A stretch of 64,000 nucleotides of DNA, from the NCBI GenBank assembly GCA_027310575.1, contig DAIDAO010000017.1:1-64000 (forward strand). Reading direction: 5' to 3'. The notes under the pieces were generated by a model. It had not been told where the DNA came from, searched no databases, and saw only the letters and a list, made by a program, of their open reading frames with translations. Origin of the DNA: a bacterium (lineage in GTDB: Archaea > Thermoproteota > Nitrososphaeria > Nitrososphaerales > Gagatemarchaeaceae). Position 1 is the first letter of the stretch. Every line of letters starts with the position of its first letter. A program made the translations under genes and the position numbers. Shown here one piece after another: positions 8,691 through 16,142 of the stretch.

Positions 8691-9220
8691 CCCTTCCACG
8701 CTTCTTCCTTCTTCCCGGCCCTCTTGTTGGCCCAGCGCGAGAGGTTGAAGAGGTAGGAGGACAGCCTGTTGAAGAAGGGAATCAGCTCGGGGTTCATCTC
8801 GTAGGACTTCGAGGCCGTGAGGACCCTCCTCTCGGCCCTGCGGCAGACCGCCCTGGCGAGGTGCAGCGCTGCGCCCGTAGGGGACCCTCCCGGGAGCACA
8901 AAGTTGGACAGGGAAGGGAGCTTCGCAAGCAGCTCGGCCGTCATCTCCTCGAGCCTGGCAGTGTCCGCCTGCCCGATCCTCCCCACCTGTTGAGCCCCGT
9001 GGAGCTCGCACGCGGCGTCCCCACCGGCGACGAAGAGCATCCGCTGGACCTCCTTCAGGGATGAAACGAGGGCCCTGTCCCTTGCGCCGGCGACGACCAC
9101 CCCCAGCACACTGTTGAGCTCGTCGATCGTACCATACGCTTCGACCCGAGGGTCGTCCTTCGGGACGCGCCTAGCGCCGTAGAGAGAAGTCTCCCCCGCG
9201 TCCCCCTTACGGGTGTACAT
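8687..9220 (-). CDS. Cob(I)alamin adenosyltransferase, PduO type
   Basis: A 177-residue ATP:cob(I)alamin adenosyltransferase that makes adenosylcobalamin. The N-terminal ATP-binding signature YTRKGDAGETSLYG (residues 2-15) opens the protein, and the helical part retains the PSLSNFVLPGGS and CRRAERRV segments of the family. The start is placed at ATG 9220, immediately before the signature; an upstream extension would have no homology. A TATA-like box lies at 9244-9252, giving a leaderless message. Its place beside acyl-CoA genes suggests a B12-dependent mutase, for example methylmalonyl-CoA mutase, outside the window. It overlaps the aldehyde dehydrogenase end by 4 bases, tail to tail. Confidence 0.88.
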   Translation of the reverse strand: MYTRKGDAGETSLYGARRVPKDDPRVEAYGTIDELNSVLGVVVAGARDRALVSSLKEVQRMLFVAGGDAACELHGAQQVGRIGQADTARLEEMTAELLAKLPSLSNFVLPGGSPTGAALHLARAVCRRAERRVLTASKSYEMNPELIPFFNRLSSYLFNLSRWANKRAGKKEEAWKG

Positions 9221-9243
9221 CGATGTGCGGCCCTGCGTGCGGA

Positions 9244-9252
9244 CTTTTAACG
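9244..9252 (-). promoter_or_regulatory. TATA-like box of the adenosyltransferase gene
   Basis: CTTTTAACG on the plus strand (CGTTAAAAG on the coding strand), 24-32 bases upstream of ATG 9220. Confidence 0.5.
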
Positions 9253-9360
9253 ATAGCAGCGCAGCCGCAGGCAGAGAGCCCGCTCCGGGGTAGGTGGGGA
9301 TTCTTTGGGTCAACCGAATTCGCATCCTTAGCCAACCCTTTTCCAGTCAGAACTTTCTTA

Positions 9361-9813
9361 TTGCAAACACCCAGCACGACGGAGGCGAGCAAAGACACGA
9401 CTTTCGAGAACCAGGAGGTCCACCTCTTCACTCCGCAGGAAGCGTCGAGGCTCCTCCCTGACATAAAGCCGAAGGTGAAGGAGCTCGTGGAGCGGAAGAG
9501 GATGATCGCGAAGCTGCACGGCGAGATCGACAAGTACAACCTTCTGGGCTTCAGGACAGGTGACATCGCTGAGAGGGCCGCGCAGCTGGACTCGCTCGTC
9601 GACGAGATGACCAGGAAGATTGCCGAGCTGGAAGACCTGGGGGTGCAGGTCAAGGACCTGGACATGGGCCTCGTGGACTTCCCTGCCGAGAGGTACGGGG
9701 AGAGCGTGATGCTCTGCTGGCGTTACGGCGAGTCCGAGGTGCTCTTCTGGCACAAGGCGACCGAGAGCTTCAATGAAAGGAAGCCCCTCGGGCTGCAGAT
9801 CGTGCAGCCCTAG
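9361..9813 (+). CDS. DUF2203 family protein
   Basis: A protein of 150 residues with the complete DUF2203 pattern: HLFTPQEASRLLPDIKPKV near the N-terminus, a helical middle, and DLDMGLVDFPAERYGESVML then CWRYGESEVLFWHKATESF in the C-terminal half. The family is widespread in bacteria and archaea with no proven function. TTG 9361 is chosen as start because it is the only start just before the conserved part. It is divergent from the adenosyltransferase and convergent with the amidohydrolase, whose stop overlaps its end by 4 bases. Confidence 0.78.
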   Translation: MQTPSTTEASKDTTFENQEVHLFTPQEASRLLPDIKPKVKELVERKRMIAKLHGEIDKYNLLGFRTGDIAERAAQLDSLVDEMTRKIAELEDLGVQVKDLDMGLVDFPAERYGESVMLCWRYGESEVLFWHKATESFNERKPLGLQIVQP

Positions 9814-10655
9814 TCTGCCAGCAGCCGCTTCGCGTTCGACGAAAGGAGCTTCTCCGCGATCCCGGGCTTCAGCTTCTGGGCGAGGCTGGCCCGAAAGTCC
9901 TCCATCCAGTCCTTCTGTCTCAACATCGGATAGTCTGTGCCGAAGAGGAACCTGTCCTGGAGTATTCCGTTGATGTACGGCATTATGCTCTGCGGGAGGT
10001 ACCTGGGTTTCCACCCGGAAACGTCGATGAAAACGTTCGGATTCCGCAGGGCAATCGCTATCGCCACGTCAGGCCAGGGCCAGCCGAAGTGGGCCATTAC
10101 GACCTTCAGGTCGGGGAAGCTCTGGCAGACCTCGTCCAGGAGCTCGGTCTTGCTGTACTTGATCTCGCAGTCCCCCAGCCCCGTCGTGCCTGTGTGGAAG
10201 AGGATGGGCAGCCCCTCCTCCTGGCAGAAGTCGTAGATCGGGTACATCAGGCGCCTGTCGTTCAGGTAGACTGAATTGGCGCTGCTGTGGATCTTCAGCC
10301 CGCGCATCCCCAGGCTCTTGACCGCGCGCCTGAGTTCCCTCACTGACCCCTTCCCCGCGTTCGGATCGACCCCGGCGAACGGGATGAGCCTGTCCTGCGA
10401 CCTGCTCGCGATCGCGGCGACGTCGTCGTTTCTCAGCGTGTAGTTCCTGAAGGCTGGGTTCCGGGTCGCGTGGGTGTCCTGGCCGAGGATCACAGCCTTA
10501 GCCACCCCAGCCTCGTCCATCTCCTCGAGGAGCTGCCCGGTGGTCTCGGGGAGCTTGGCCACGTCCAGCCTGAAGAACCCGCATGCTTTCATTATCGGCC
10601 CGTTCTTCTTCATGAAAGCCCTGGTCCACGGGTGGACATGGACGTCGAAAGACAA
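9810..10655 (-). CDS. Amidohydrolase-2 family TIM-barrel enzyme
   Basis: A 281-residue metal-dependent hydrolase/decarboxylase of the ACMSD-like group. The metal HxH motif is at the very start (FDVHVHPWT, residues 3-11), followed by LFHTGT, VMAHFGWPW and LFGTDYPM, giving the expected His, His and Asp ligands. The start is TTG 10655, the only start before the HxH motif that follows a TATA-like box (10682-10694) at 27-39 bases; the first ATG lies after the motif and would destroy the active site. Substrate unknown. It shares a very short promoter region with the divergent peroxiredoxin gene. Confidence 0.83.
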   Translation of the reverse strand: MSFDVHVHPWTRAFMKKNGPIMKACGFFRLDVAKLPETTGQLLEEMDEAGVAKAVILGQDTHATRNPAFRNYTLRNDDVAAIASRSQDRLIPFAGVDPNAGKGSVRELRRAVKSLGMRGLKIHSSANSVYLNDRRLMYPIYDFCQEEGLPILFHTGTTGLGDCEIKYSKTELLDEVCQSFPDLKVVMAHFGWPWPDVAIAIALRNPNVFIDVSGWKPRYLPQSIMPYINGILQDRFLFGTDYPMLRQKDWMEDFRASLAQKLKPGIAEKLLSSNAKRLLAD

Positions 10656-10681
10656 CTCCCGGCTGCGGCCTCCTGACCAAT

Positions 10682-10694
10682 CATTAACTTTATT
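10682..10694. promoter_or_regulatory. Single AT-rich core serving two divergent genes
   Basis: CATTAACTTTATT is the only AT-rich element in the 63 bases between TTG 10655 (minus) and ATG 10719 (plus). It lies 25-37 bases upstream of the plus start and 27-39 upstream of the minus start, so it can act as TATA box for both. Confidence 0.5.
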
Positions 10695-10718
10695 GGGGAA
10701 GAACAACCGCAGCGCCCC

Positions 10719-11195
10719 ATGAAGTCGAGCACTGCCGAACTCTTCACCGGTCAGCGCGCGCCCGACTTCGAGCTCCCCTCGTCGTCTGGGAAGCCGGTCA
10801 GGCTCAGCTCCCTGAAGGGCAAGCAGGTCGTCCTGTACTTCTACCCGAAGGACGACACCCCCGGCTGCACCATCGAAGCGTGCGCCTTCAGGGACAACCT
10901 CCCCAAGTTTGGCAGGATGGACGCCGTGGTACTCGGCGTCAGCTCCGACTCCCTCGACTCGCACGCGAAGTTCATCGACAAGTACTCCCTCAACTTCACG
11001 CTCCTGAGCGACGAGGACCTGGTGGCGCACAAGCTCTACGACACGTGGAAGCAGAAGAACAACTACGGGAGGACGTACTGGGGGACCGAGAGGTCGACCT
11101 TCGTCATAGGAGAGGACGGGAAGATCAAGAAGATATTCAGGAAGGTCACCCCGAAGGGGCACGAAGCAGAGGTCCTGGCCGCGCTGAAGTCCTAG
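10719..11195 (+). CDS. bcp: Peroxiredoxin, Bcp/PrxQ type
   Basis: A 158-residue thiol peroxidase that reduces hydrogen and organic peroxides. The peroxidatic Cys50 lies in YPKDDTPGCTIEAC and the resolving Cys55 follows five residues later, the PrxQ arrangement that forms an intramolecular disulfide. The C-terminal ERSTFVIGEDGKI is the usual thioredoxin-fold end. Length and order match the family. It is cytosolic and expected to be recycled by a thioredoxin system not seen here. Confidence 0.92.
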   Translation: MKSSTAELFTGQRAPDFELPSSSGKPVRLSSLKGKQVVLYFYPKDDTPGCTIEACAFRDNLPKFGRMDAVVLGVSSDSLDSHAKFIDKYSLNFTLLSDEDLVAHKLYDTWKQKNNYGRTYWGTERSTFVIGEDGKIKKIFRKVTPKGHEAEVLAALKS

Positions 11196-11207
11196 GGACC
11201 AGCCGGT

Positions 11208-11936
11208 TTGGGCTCATTCTTCGCAGGGATAAAGGCAGGGACCCTCAGCGGCATACTGTACGTGGGCGGGATGGCGGCGTTCAACGCCATCCTCCTCTAC
11301 GCGCTCAAGGCCGACGTCCTGACGACGATCAACCAGGCATACCCCACCACCTGCCCCCTGGCGCCCAATGCGAACGGCACCAGCGTTCTGGACTGCTTCG
11401 ACTCGGTGGTCGCGGTCGACGTCCCCTTCAGGGCGTTCGTGGCGTTCTTCGTTGCGTTGATCTACGCAGGCATCTTCGGGATGTACCACGACGGCCTTCC
11501 GAGGCTGGGGACGATCGCGAAGGGAATCGCTGCTGCAGCCGTGGTCGGGGCGAACCTCGCCTTCTTCGGCTTCGCGGGGTACGTCTTCGACTCGCAGTCC
11601 GCGGTCGCCACGGGCGTCTTCCTCGTGGCGTGGACCACGGTGTTCGGTTACTTCCTCGGGAGGCTGTACAGGAGGTACACGCGGGCGGTCGGGATAGGGA
11701 GCCAGGACCCATCGATGCTCAGGGTCTTTGTCGACGGGAGGGACGTCACCGGAAAGACGCGTACCTTCGCCACGACCTCAAGCCACAAGGTCAGGGCGGA
11801 GGTGACCGACGACGCGTCCTTCACCGAATGGGAGGCAGGCGGCGGGGTCTCCCTCGAAGACGCCAGGTCGTTCGAGACCGTCATGGAGGTCAACGGCGAG
11901 GGGACGCTGAGAGGGAAGGTCACAGGCAAGTACTAA
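11208..11936 (+). CDS. Hypothetical membrane protein with C-terminal soluble domain
   Basis: A 242-residue protein of unknown family. Four hydrophobic segments are visible: about residues 8-32, 72-95, 103-128 and 133-152. They are followed by a soluble, beta-rich tail (residues about 168-242) containing RVFVDGRDVTGKTRTF, which may be a small beta-barrel. Two cysteines (TCPL and LDCF) lie in the loop after the first helix, probably outside the membrane, and could form a disulfide. The start is TTG 11208, 12 bases after the peroxiredoxin stop, so the two may be co-transcribed. I do not recognise the protein. Confidence 0.6.
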   Translation: MGSFFAGIKAGTLSGILYVGGMAAFNAILLYALKADVLTTINQAYPTTCPLAPNANGTSVLDCFDSVVAVDVPFRAFVAFFVALIYAGIFGMYHDGLPRLGTIAKGIAAAAVVGANLAFFGFAGYVFDSQSAVATGVFLVAWTTVFGYFLGRLYRRYTRAVGIGSQDPSMLRVFVDGRDVTGKTRTFATTSSHKVRAEVTDDASFTEWEAGGGVSLEDARSFETVMEVNGEGTLRGKVTGKY

Positions 11937-11971
11937 GGCAGATGACGAATCCATCTACTGGACGCGCCGAA

Positions 11972-11981
11972 GGTTAAATAC
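11972..11981 (+). promoter_or_regulatory. TATA-like box of the small zinc-type protein gene
   Basis: GGTTAAATAC ends 22 bases before ATG 12003, matching an archaeal core promoter with a very short leader. Confidence 0.55.
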
Positions 11982-11996
11982 CCGAACAGATTCGGG
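11981..11996. repeat. Perfect inverted repeat at a predicted transcription start
   Basis: CCCGAA, four bases CAGA, then TTCGGG: a perfect 6-base inverted repeat directly after the TATA-like box and ending 6 bases before the start codon. It could be an operator or the 5' hairpin of the message. One repeat of this size is expected by chance many times in 64 kb; only the position makes it notable. Confidence 0.4.
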
Positions 11997-12002
11997 CCGG
12001 CA

Positions 12003-12155
12003 ATGCTCCTTACCGCCGAACCCGAGGAGACATACTGCCTCAAGACAGAGAAGCACGCCCCCTGGACGGTAGGCGGGAACGTGATCTGCTACAGGTGCGG
12101 CTTCCTGATCGGGAAGGCAGACGGCGGAGAGCTGGGCTCGCTGCTGGACTACTGA
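12003..12155 (+). CDS. Small CxxC protein (50 aa), possible zinc ribbon
   Basis: A 50-residue frame, MLLTAEPEETYCLKTEK..., with Cys12 and a CYRCG pair near residues 33-36, and a His at residue 18; four possible zinc ligands in a very small protein. It is too short for most gene finders, but it has a well-placed TATA-like box 22-31 bases upstream, an inverted repeat at the predicted transcription start, and codon use like its neighbours. Function unknown; small zinc proteins of this sort often bind nucleic acid or partner proteins in archaea. Confidence 0.6.
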   Translation: MLLTAEPEETYCLKTEKHAPWTVGGNVICYRCGFLIGKADGGELGSLLDY

Positions 12156-12161
12156 CCCCGG

Positions 12162-12623
12162 CTACGGGCTCTTCCCGAAGGAGCTCGTAAGCGCCCTGAA
12201 CCCGCGCTTGGAGTAGAAGTTGTTCGCGATCTCGTTCCTGGAGGGCACGTCAGCGACGATTATCTCCGCCCCCATCTTCCTCAGCTCGGCTGAGGCCTGC
12301 TGGAGCACCTCGTTCCCCAGCGCCTTTCTCCTGTACTCTGGCAGGACGTAGAAGTCGGTGATGAATCCCTCGTGGTGAGGCTCGTAGAAGAGGCGCTCGC
12401 GCATCTCTGCCCTCAGGACCCCCACGATCTTCGACCCCTCGGCTGCCACCAAGAGGAGCTTGTCGGGTACGCCGATGGTCGAACCGATGTACTTCTCTGC
12501 CCTGGTCTTGGCGTCGGCCACCACAGCGAAGAGCGGGTCGAACTCGTTGTTCAGCCGCTTGGTCCTGACGATCAGGTCAGCCACAGCAGGAAGGTCTTCC
12601 TTTCTAGCCCGTCGGATCTGCAT
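12162..12623 (-). CDS. GNAT-family N-acetyltransferase
   Basis: A 153-residue GNAT protein. The N-terminal IRRARKEDLPAVADLI, the beta4 strand GFITDFYVLPEYRRKALG with the acetyl-CoA pyrophosphate loop, and the C-terminal NFYSKRGF are all present. ATG 12623 is chosen because homology begins at its next residue; the longer frame would add 23 unconserved residues. The acceptor is unknown. It lies 40 bases downstream of the malic enzyme gene on the same strand and may share its transcript. Confidence 0.8.
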   Translation of the reverse strand: MQIRRARKEDLPAVADLIVRTKRLNNEFDPLFAVVADAKTRAEKYIGSTIGVPDKLLLVAAEGSKIVGVLRAEMRERLFYEPHHEGFITDFYVLPEYRRKALGNEVLQQASAELRKMGAEIIVADVPSRNEIANNFYSKRGFRALTSSFGKSP

Positions 12624-12663
12624 CGCTATCAGCCCTTCCGGTCCTGGCAGTCCCGATTTACGT

Positions 12664-13983
12664 CTATTCCGGGGGGTCAAGTATGATTCCATTTCTCCTG
12701 AGCGCGTTCATCACCTTTCTCGAGTGCTCTATCGTCTCTGTCGCGACCCTGAGTGACTCCGCGGCTGTCATCTTTCTCCTGGCCACGCCCTCCCTTATCG
12801 CCGCCTGGGCGACCTTCGCAGCCACCCTCGGGTAGACCTCCCACTGCACCATCGTGGGAAGGATGTAGTCCTTCGAGATCCCCTTCTCCCGCGCAAACGC
12901 AGCCAGCTCGTGGGCAGCATCGATCACCATCGGGTCGGTTATCGTCTTCGCCCTGACGTCGAGGGCGCCGCGGAAGATGGCCGGGAACATGAGGCTGTTG
13001 TTCACCTGGTTGGGGTAGTCGGAGCGGCCCGTGGCGACTATCTCCGCCCCGGCCGCCAGTGCCGCAGGCGGGAGCATCTCGGGCACGGGGTTGGCCATGA
13101 AGAAGGCTATGGACCTCTTGTTCATCACCCTGATCTCGTCCGGCTTCACCAGCTCGGGTCCCTGACCGGCCGCGCAGACGAGGGCGTCTGCGCCCTTCAG
13201 GGCGTCTTTCAGGCCGCCGGTTATCCTGTCCCCGTTGGTGTGGATGGCTATCTCGTACTTCCACCTGTTCTTGAGCATCAGCTGGTCTATGTCATCCCTC
13301 TCGGGGTGCAGGATCCCCTTGGAGTCGAGGACGACTATGTCCTTCGGGTTGACTCCGGCCTTGACCAGGAGCCTCTCGGCGGCCACGTTGGCTGCACCCG
13401 CGCCGAACAGGACGATCCTTGAACCCTTCAGCTTCCTCCCTGTCAGCTCCAGGGCGTTGAAGAGGGCGGCCAGGGTGACTCCTGCCGTCCCCTGCTGGTC
13501 GTCGTGCCAGACCGGTATCTTCATCTCAGCCCTGAGGCGATCGAGCACGTCGAAGCACTTCGGGGACTCGATGTCCTCGAGGTTGACCCCGCCGAGAGAA
13601 GGTTCGAGCGCCCTGACGAGATCGATCAGCCCCTCCTCGCTCTTCGCCCTGACCGGGAGAGGGATCGCGTTCACGCCCCCCAGGTAGTTGTAGATGAGCG
13701 ACTTGCCCTCCATCACCGGGAGGGCGCCTTCGGGCCCGATGTTTCCCAGCCCGAGCACGCGCGTGCCGTCCGTGACCACGGCCACGGTGTTCCACCTTCC
13801 AGTGTACTCGAACGAAAGCTCCGCGTCTTCCGCTATTGCTCGCGAGACCGCCGCGACGCCGGGGGTGTACCAGATCGAGAAGTCGTCCAACGACCTGACG
13901 GGGACCTTCGGGGAAACCCCCACCTTTCCGCCGTAGAATTTCGAGTAGGCCAGGGCTTTCCGGGAGAAGTCTTCCTTCGGCAA
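12664..13983 (-). CDS. Malic enzyme (malate dehydrogenase, oxaloacetate-decarboxylating)
   Basis: A 439-residue short-form malic enzyme converting malate to pyruvate and CO2 with NAD(P)+. Visible signatures are the N-terminal IWYTPGVAAVSRAI, the metal/substrate segment VWHDDQQGTAGVTLAAL, the nucleotide-binding loop VLFGAGAANVAAERLL and the C-terminal GRSDYPNQVNNSLMFPAIFRGALD, in part. There is no phosphotransacetylase fusion. The start is TTG 13983: a TATA-like patch (about 14005-14014) lies 25-30 bases upstream and homology begins just after it. With PPDK and pyruvate:ferredoxin oxidoreductase in this window it feeds the pyruvate node. Confidence 0.88.
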   Translation of the reverse strand: MPKEDFSRKALAYSKFYGGKVGVSPKVPVRSLDDFSIWYTPGVAAVSRAIAEDAELSFEYTGRWNTVAVVTDGTRVLGLGNIGPEGALPVMEGKSLIYNYLGGVNAIPLPVRAKSEEGLIDLVRALEPSLGGVNLEDIESPKCFDVLDRLRAEMKIPVWHDDQQGTAGVTLAALFNALELTGRKLKGSRIVLFGAGAANVAAERLLVKAGVNPKDIVVLDSKGILHPERDDIDQLMLKNRWKYEIAIHTNGDRITGGLKDALKGADALVCAAGQGPELVKPDEIRVMNKRSIAFFMANPVPEMLPPAALAAGAEIVATGRSDYPNQVNNSLMFPAIFRGALDVRAKTITDPMVIDAAHELAAFAREKGISKDYILPTMVQWEVYPRVAAKVAQAAIREGVARRKMTAAESLRVATETIEHSRKVMNALRRNGIILDPPE

Positions 13984-14552
13984 GGAGACGGGCCGCCTCT
14001 CCTCTGCTATTTGTGTCCTTTCGATGCGCCTGTGGACCAGGTGCTGCCGTGCCCCCGCCCGGGTTCGGCGGTAGCCGCTCAAGTAAGGACCTCCAGGAGA
14101 GCCCGGCCCGAGACCACCTTGGGCATCGTTTTTCGCGCGCCCCCCGTACGTTCTTTAAGGGTGAGGGCAATTCTCACACTTGGAAAACGCCCTCGTCGAG
14201 GTTACTTTCAGGGCGCCCGAACGAGACGATTGCACTTCGTCACAAAGAACACACTCGGCGTAAGTGCTCTCGAGCCCGCTGCCTTCGTCGACCTTTGATG
14301 GAAAGCGGCGGAAGACGACGTGAGATCCGCGGGATGGACGTGGAAGGCGGGAGTGACACGGAGGTTTGGGAAGCACTTCTGCTCCGAGGGGCACGTTCGG
14401 CCAGACGCCGGGGACGGGAACGCGAATTCGAGCCGGGGCCACTCGACCCACCATGGGTCGCATGCCTGCGGCCAATGCCATGTTGGCCTGGTGGTGCGGT
14501 CGGGTTTGGACAAGGCAACTCAAATAAGGTGGCGCTCGGTGAAGCCCTAGCA
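13984..14552. other. 570-base stretch without a recognisable gene
   Basis: No frame here has the look of a protein and no tRNA, SRP RNA or RNase P RNA motif was found by eye. The visible elements are the malic enzyme promoter (about 14005-14014), a second TATA-like box on the plus strand (TTCTTTAAGG, 14151-14160) followed at once by the inverted repeat GTGAG-7-CTCAC (14161-14177), and the TATA-like box of the YHS gene (14518-14529). The 14151 element could start an unannotated RNA or a long leader of the YHS gene. Confidence 0.5.
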
Positions 14553-14702
14553 ATGGCCAAAGACCCAGTCTGCGGAATGACAGTGAACGAGAAGGACACC
14601 AAGTTCACGTCCGTGCATGAGGGAACGACCTTCTACTTCTGCTCCGCCCAGTGCAAGCGGACCTTCGACGGCGATCCACACAGGTACGGTCATCCGAAGT
14701 AG
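14553..14702 (+). CDS. YHS-domain protein (49 aa)
   Basis: A 49-residue protein that is essentially one YHS domain: DPVCGMTVNEKDTKF, then GTTFYFCSAQCKRTF and HRYG. The cysteines (Cys7, and two in FCSAQC) are the probable metal ligands. YHS domains occur at the ends of copper ATPases and as stand-alone metal-handling proteins. The ATG lies 24-35 bases after a TATA-like box (14518-14529), so it is probably transcribed by itself. No metal transporter lies next to it here. Confidence 0.85.
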   Translation: MAKDPVCGMTVNEKDTKFTSVHEGTTFYFCSAQCKRTFDGDPHRYGHPK

Positions 14703-14785
14703 GCGCGGCGCGGACTCGGCCGACGAAGGTCGATCCCAGGTCTAACCTTTATCTCCGTTAGGCCTAGGGCGGGGACGAGCCAGAG

Positions 14786-16141
14786 ATGGTCAATCCAAGC
14801 TTCGAGAAGTACGTCGGGGACAACTTGGACAGGTTCGCGAAGGAGATCATCAGGTTGGCCTCGCAGCCCAGCGTCTCCGCTAGGAACGAGGGGATAGAGG
14901 AGTGCGCCGCGCTCGTGGAGAAGATGCTCAAGGAGATCGGGGCATCGACGAAGGTCCTCAGGATAGGCGGGGCGGCGCCTCTCGTCTACGGAGAGATCAA
15001 GGGACGGAGGACAGACAGGACCATCATGTTCTACAACCACTACGACGTCCAGCCTGAAGAGCCTCTGGAGCTCTGGAAGTCTCCCCCGTTCAAGCCCGAG
15101 GTCAGGGATGGCGTCATCTATGGGAGGGGAGTATCGGATGACAAGGGGGAGCTGGTGTCGAGGCTCAAGATCGTCGAGGCCTACACGAAGACCGCCGGCG
15201 GCCCGCCCTGCAACGTGAAGTTCTGCTTCGAGGGTGAAGAAGAGTCAGGGAGCGTGCACCTCGAGGAGTACGTCGCGAAGTACAGCGACCTGTTCAAGGC
15301 GGACGCGGTCGTCTGGGAGTATGGAACTGTGGACACGAACGGCACTCCGAAGGTCACCCTGGGGGTCAAGGGGATGATATACGTGGAATTCGTCCTGAAG
15401 TCGCTGTCTCAGGACGCGCACAGCAGCTACGCTGCCGTCCTCCCAAGCGCTCCTTGGAGGATGGTGAGGCTCCTCAACCTGCTGAAGGACGAGAACGAGC
15501 GGGTCCTCGTCCCAGGCTGGTACGACAGGGTGACCAGCATGGCGGAAGACGAGCTCGAGGTCATGCAGGACATGCCCTTCGACGGGGCCGAGTTCAGGAA
15601 GACCTTCGGGGCGGACAGGTTCCTCGGCGGCATGGGGGACGACCAGGCGAAGAAGGCGCTCATTCAGAGGCCGACCGGGAACATAGCCGGGATCTGGGCG
15701 GGCTACACCGGGCCCGGAGGGAAGACCGTCCTCCCGATGGAGATCCACGTCAAGATGGACTTCCGCCTCGTCCCCGAACAGGACCCGCAGGAACTCTGGG
15801 ACAGCATGAGGAAGTACCTGGACGACAAAGGGTTCGCTGACGTCGAAATGAGGCTTGAAAGCATGGAGCCCGCGGCGAGGACCTCCTACAAGCACCCCTT
15901 CGCCCAGGCGGCAATCAAGGCCGCGGAGAAGGTCTACGGGAAGAAGCCCGTCGTCGAGCTCAGCTCCCCTGGGACCGGCCCGCTGTATCTGTTCACAAGG
16001 CGGTACAACATGCCTTCGACGGACATAGGGGTGTCAGCGGAAGACGGCGGGATTCACGCCCCCAACGAGAACCTCAAGCTCGAGAACCTTAGGAAAGGGA
16101 TGCTCTGGATAGCAGAGACGATGGAGCTGTTCTCGGCCTAG
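14786..16141 (+). CDS. M20 family metallopeptidase (dipeptidase)
   Basis: A 451-residue zinc peptidase of the M20 family. The metal ligands appear in order: NHYDVQP (His and the catalytic Asp), GRGVSDDKGE, the general base pair in FEGEEESGS, and IHAPNE near the C-terminus. The dimerisation lid lies between about residues 195 and 310. It should cleave dipeptides or acylated amino acids in the cytosol. A TATA-like box (14744-14754) precedes the ATG by 32-42 bases. Length is normal for the CNDP-like dipeptidases. Confidence 0.88.
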   Translation: MVNPSFEKYVGDNLDRFAKEIIRLASQPSVSARNEGIEECAALVEKMLKEIGASTKVLRIGGAAPLVYGEIKGRRTDRTIMFYNHYDVQPEEPLELWKSPPFKPEVRDGVIYGRGVSDDKGELVSRLKIVEAYTKTAGGPPCNVKFCFEGEEESGSVHLEEYVAKYSDLFKADAVVWEYGTVDTNGTPKVTLGVKGMIYVEFVLKSLSQDAHSSYAAVLPSAPWRMVRLLNLLKDENERVLVPGWYDRVTSMAEDELEVMQDMPFDGAEFRKTFGADRFLGGMGDDQAKKALIQRPTGNIAGIWAGYTGPGGKTVLPMEIHVKMDFRLVPEQDPQELWDSMRKYLDDKGFADVEMRLESMEPAARTSYKHPFAQAAIKAAEKVYGKKPVVELSSPGTGPLYLFTRRYNMPSTDIGVSAEDGGIHAPNENLKLENLRKGMLWIAETMELFSA

Positions 16142-16142
16142 T

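Noticed and set aside
10656-11162. Long N-terminal extension of the amidohydrolase frame
   Set aside because: It is the antisense of the peroxiredoxin gene and contains the shared promoter; the HxH motif begins only at TTG 10655.
14013-14552. A 229-residue protein ending in the YHS domain
   Set aside because: The extension is Arg/Pro/Gly-rich without structure-like pattern, overlaps the malic enzyme promoter, and the YHS ATG has its own TATA-like box.
13984-14552. tRNA, SRP RNA or RNase P RNA in the long gap
   Set aside because: No T-loop with matching acceptor arms and no SRP or RNase P core motif was found by eye; a covariance search would settle it.
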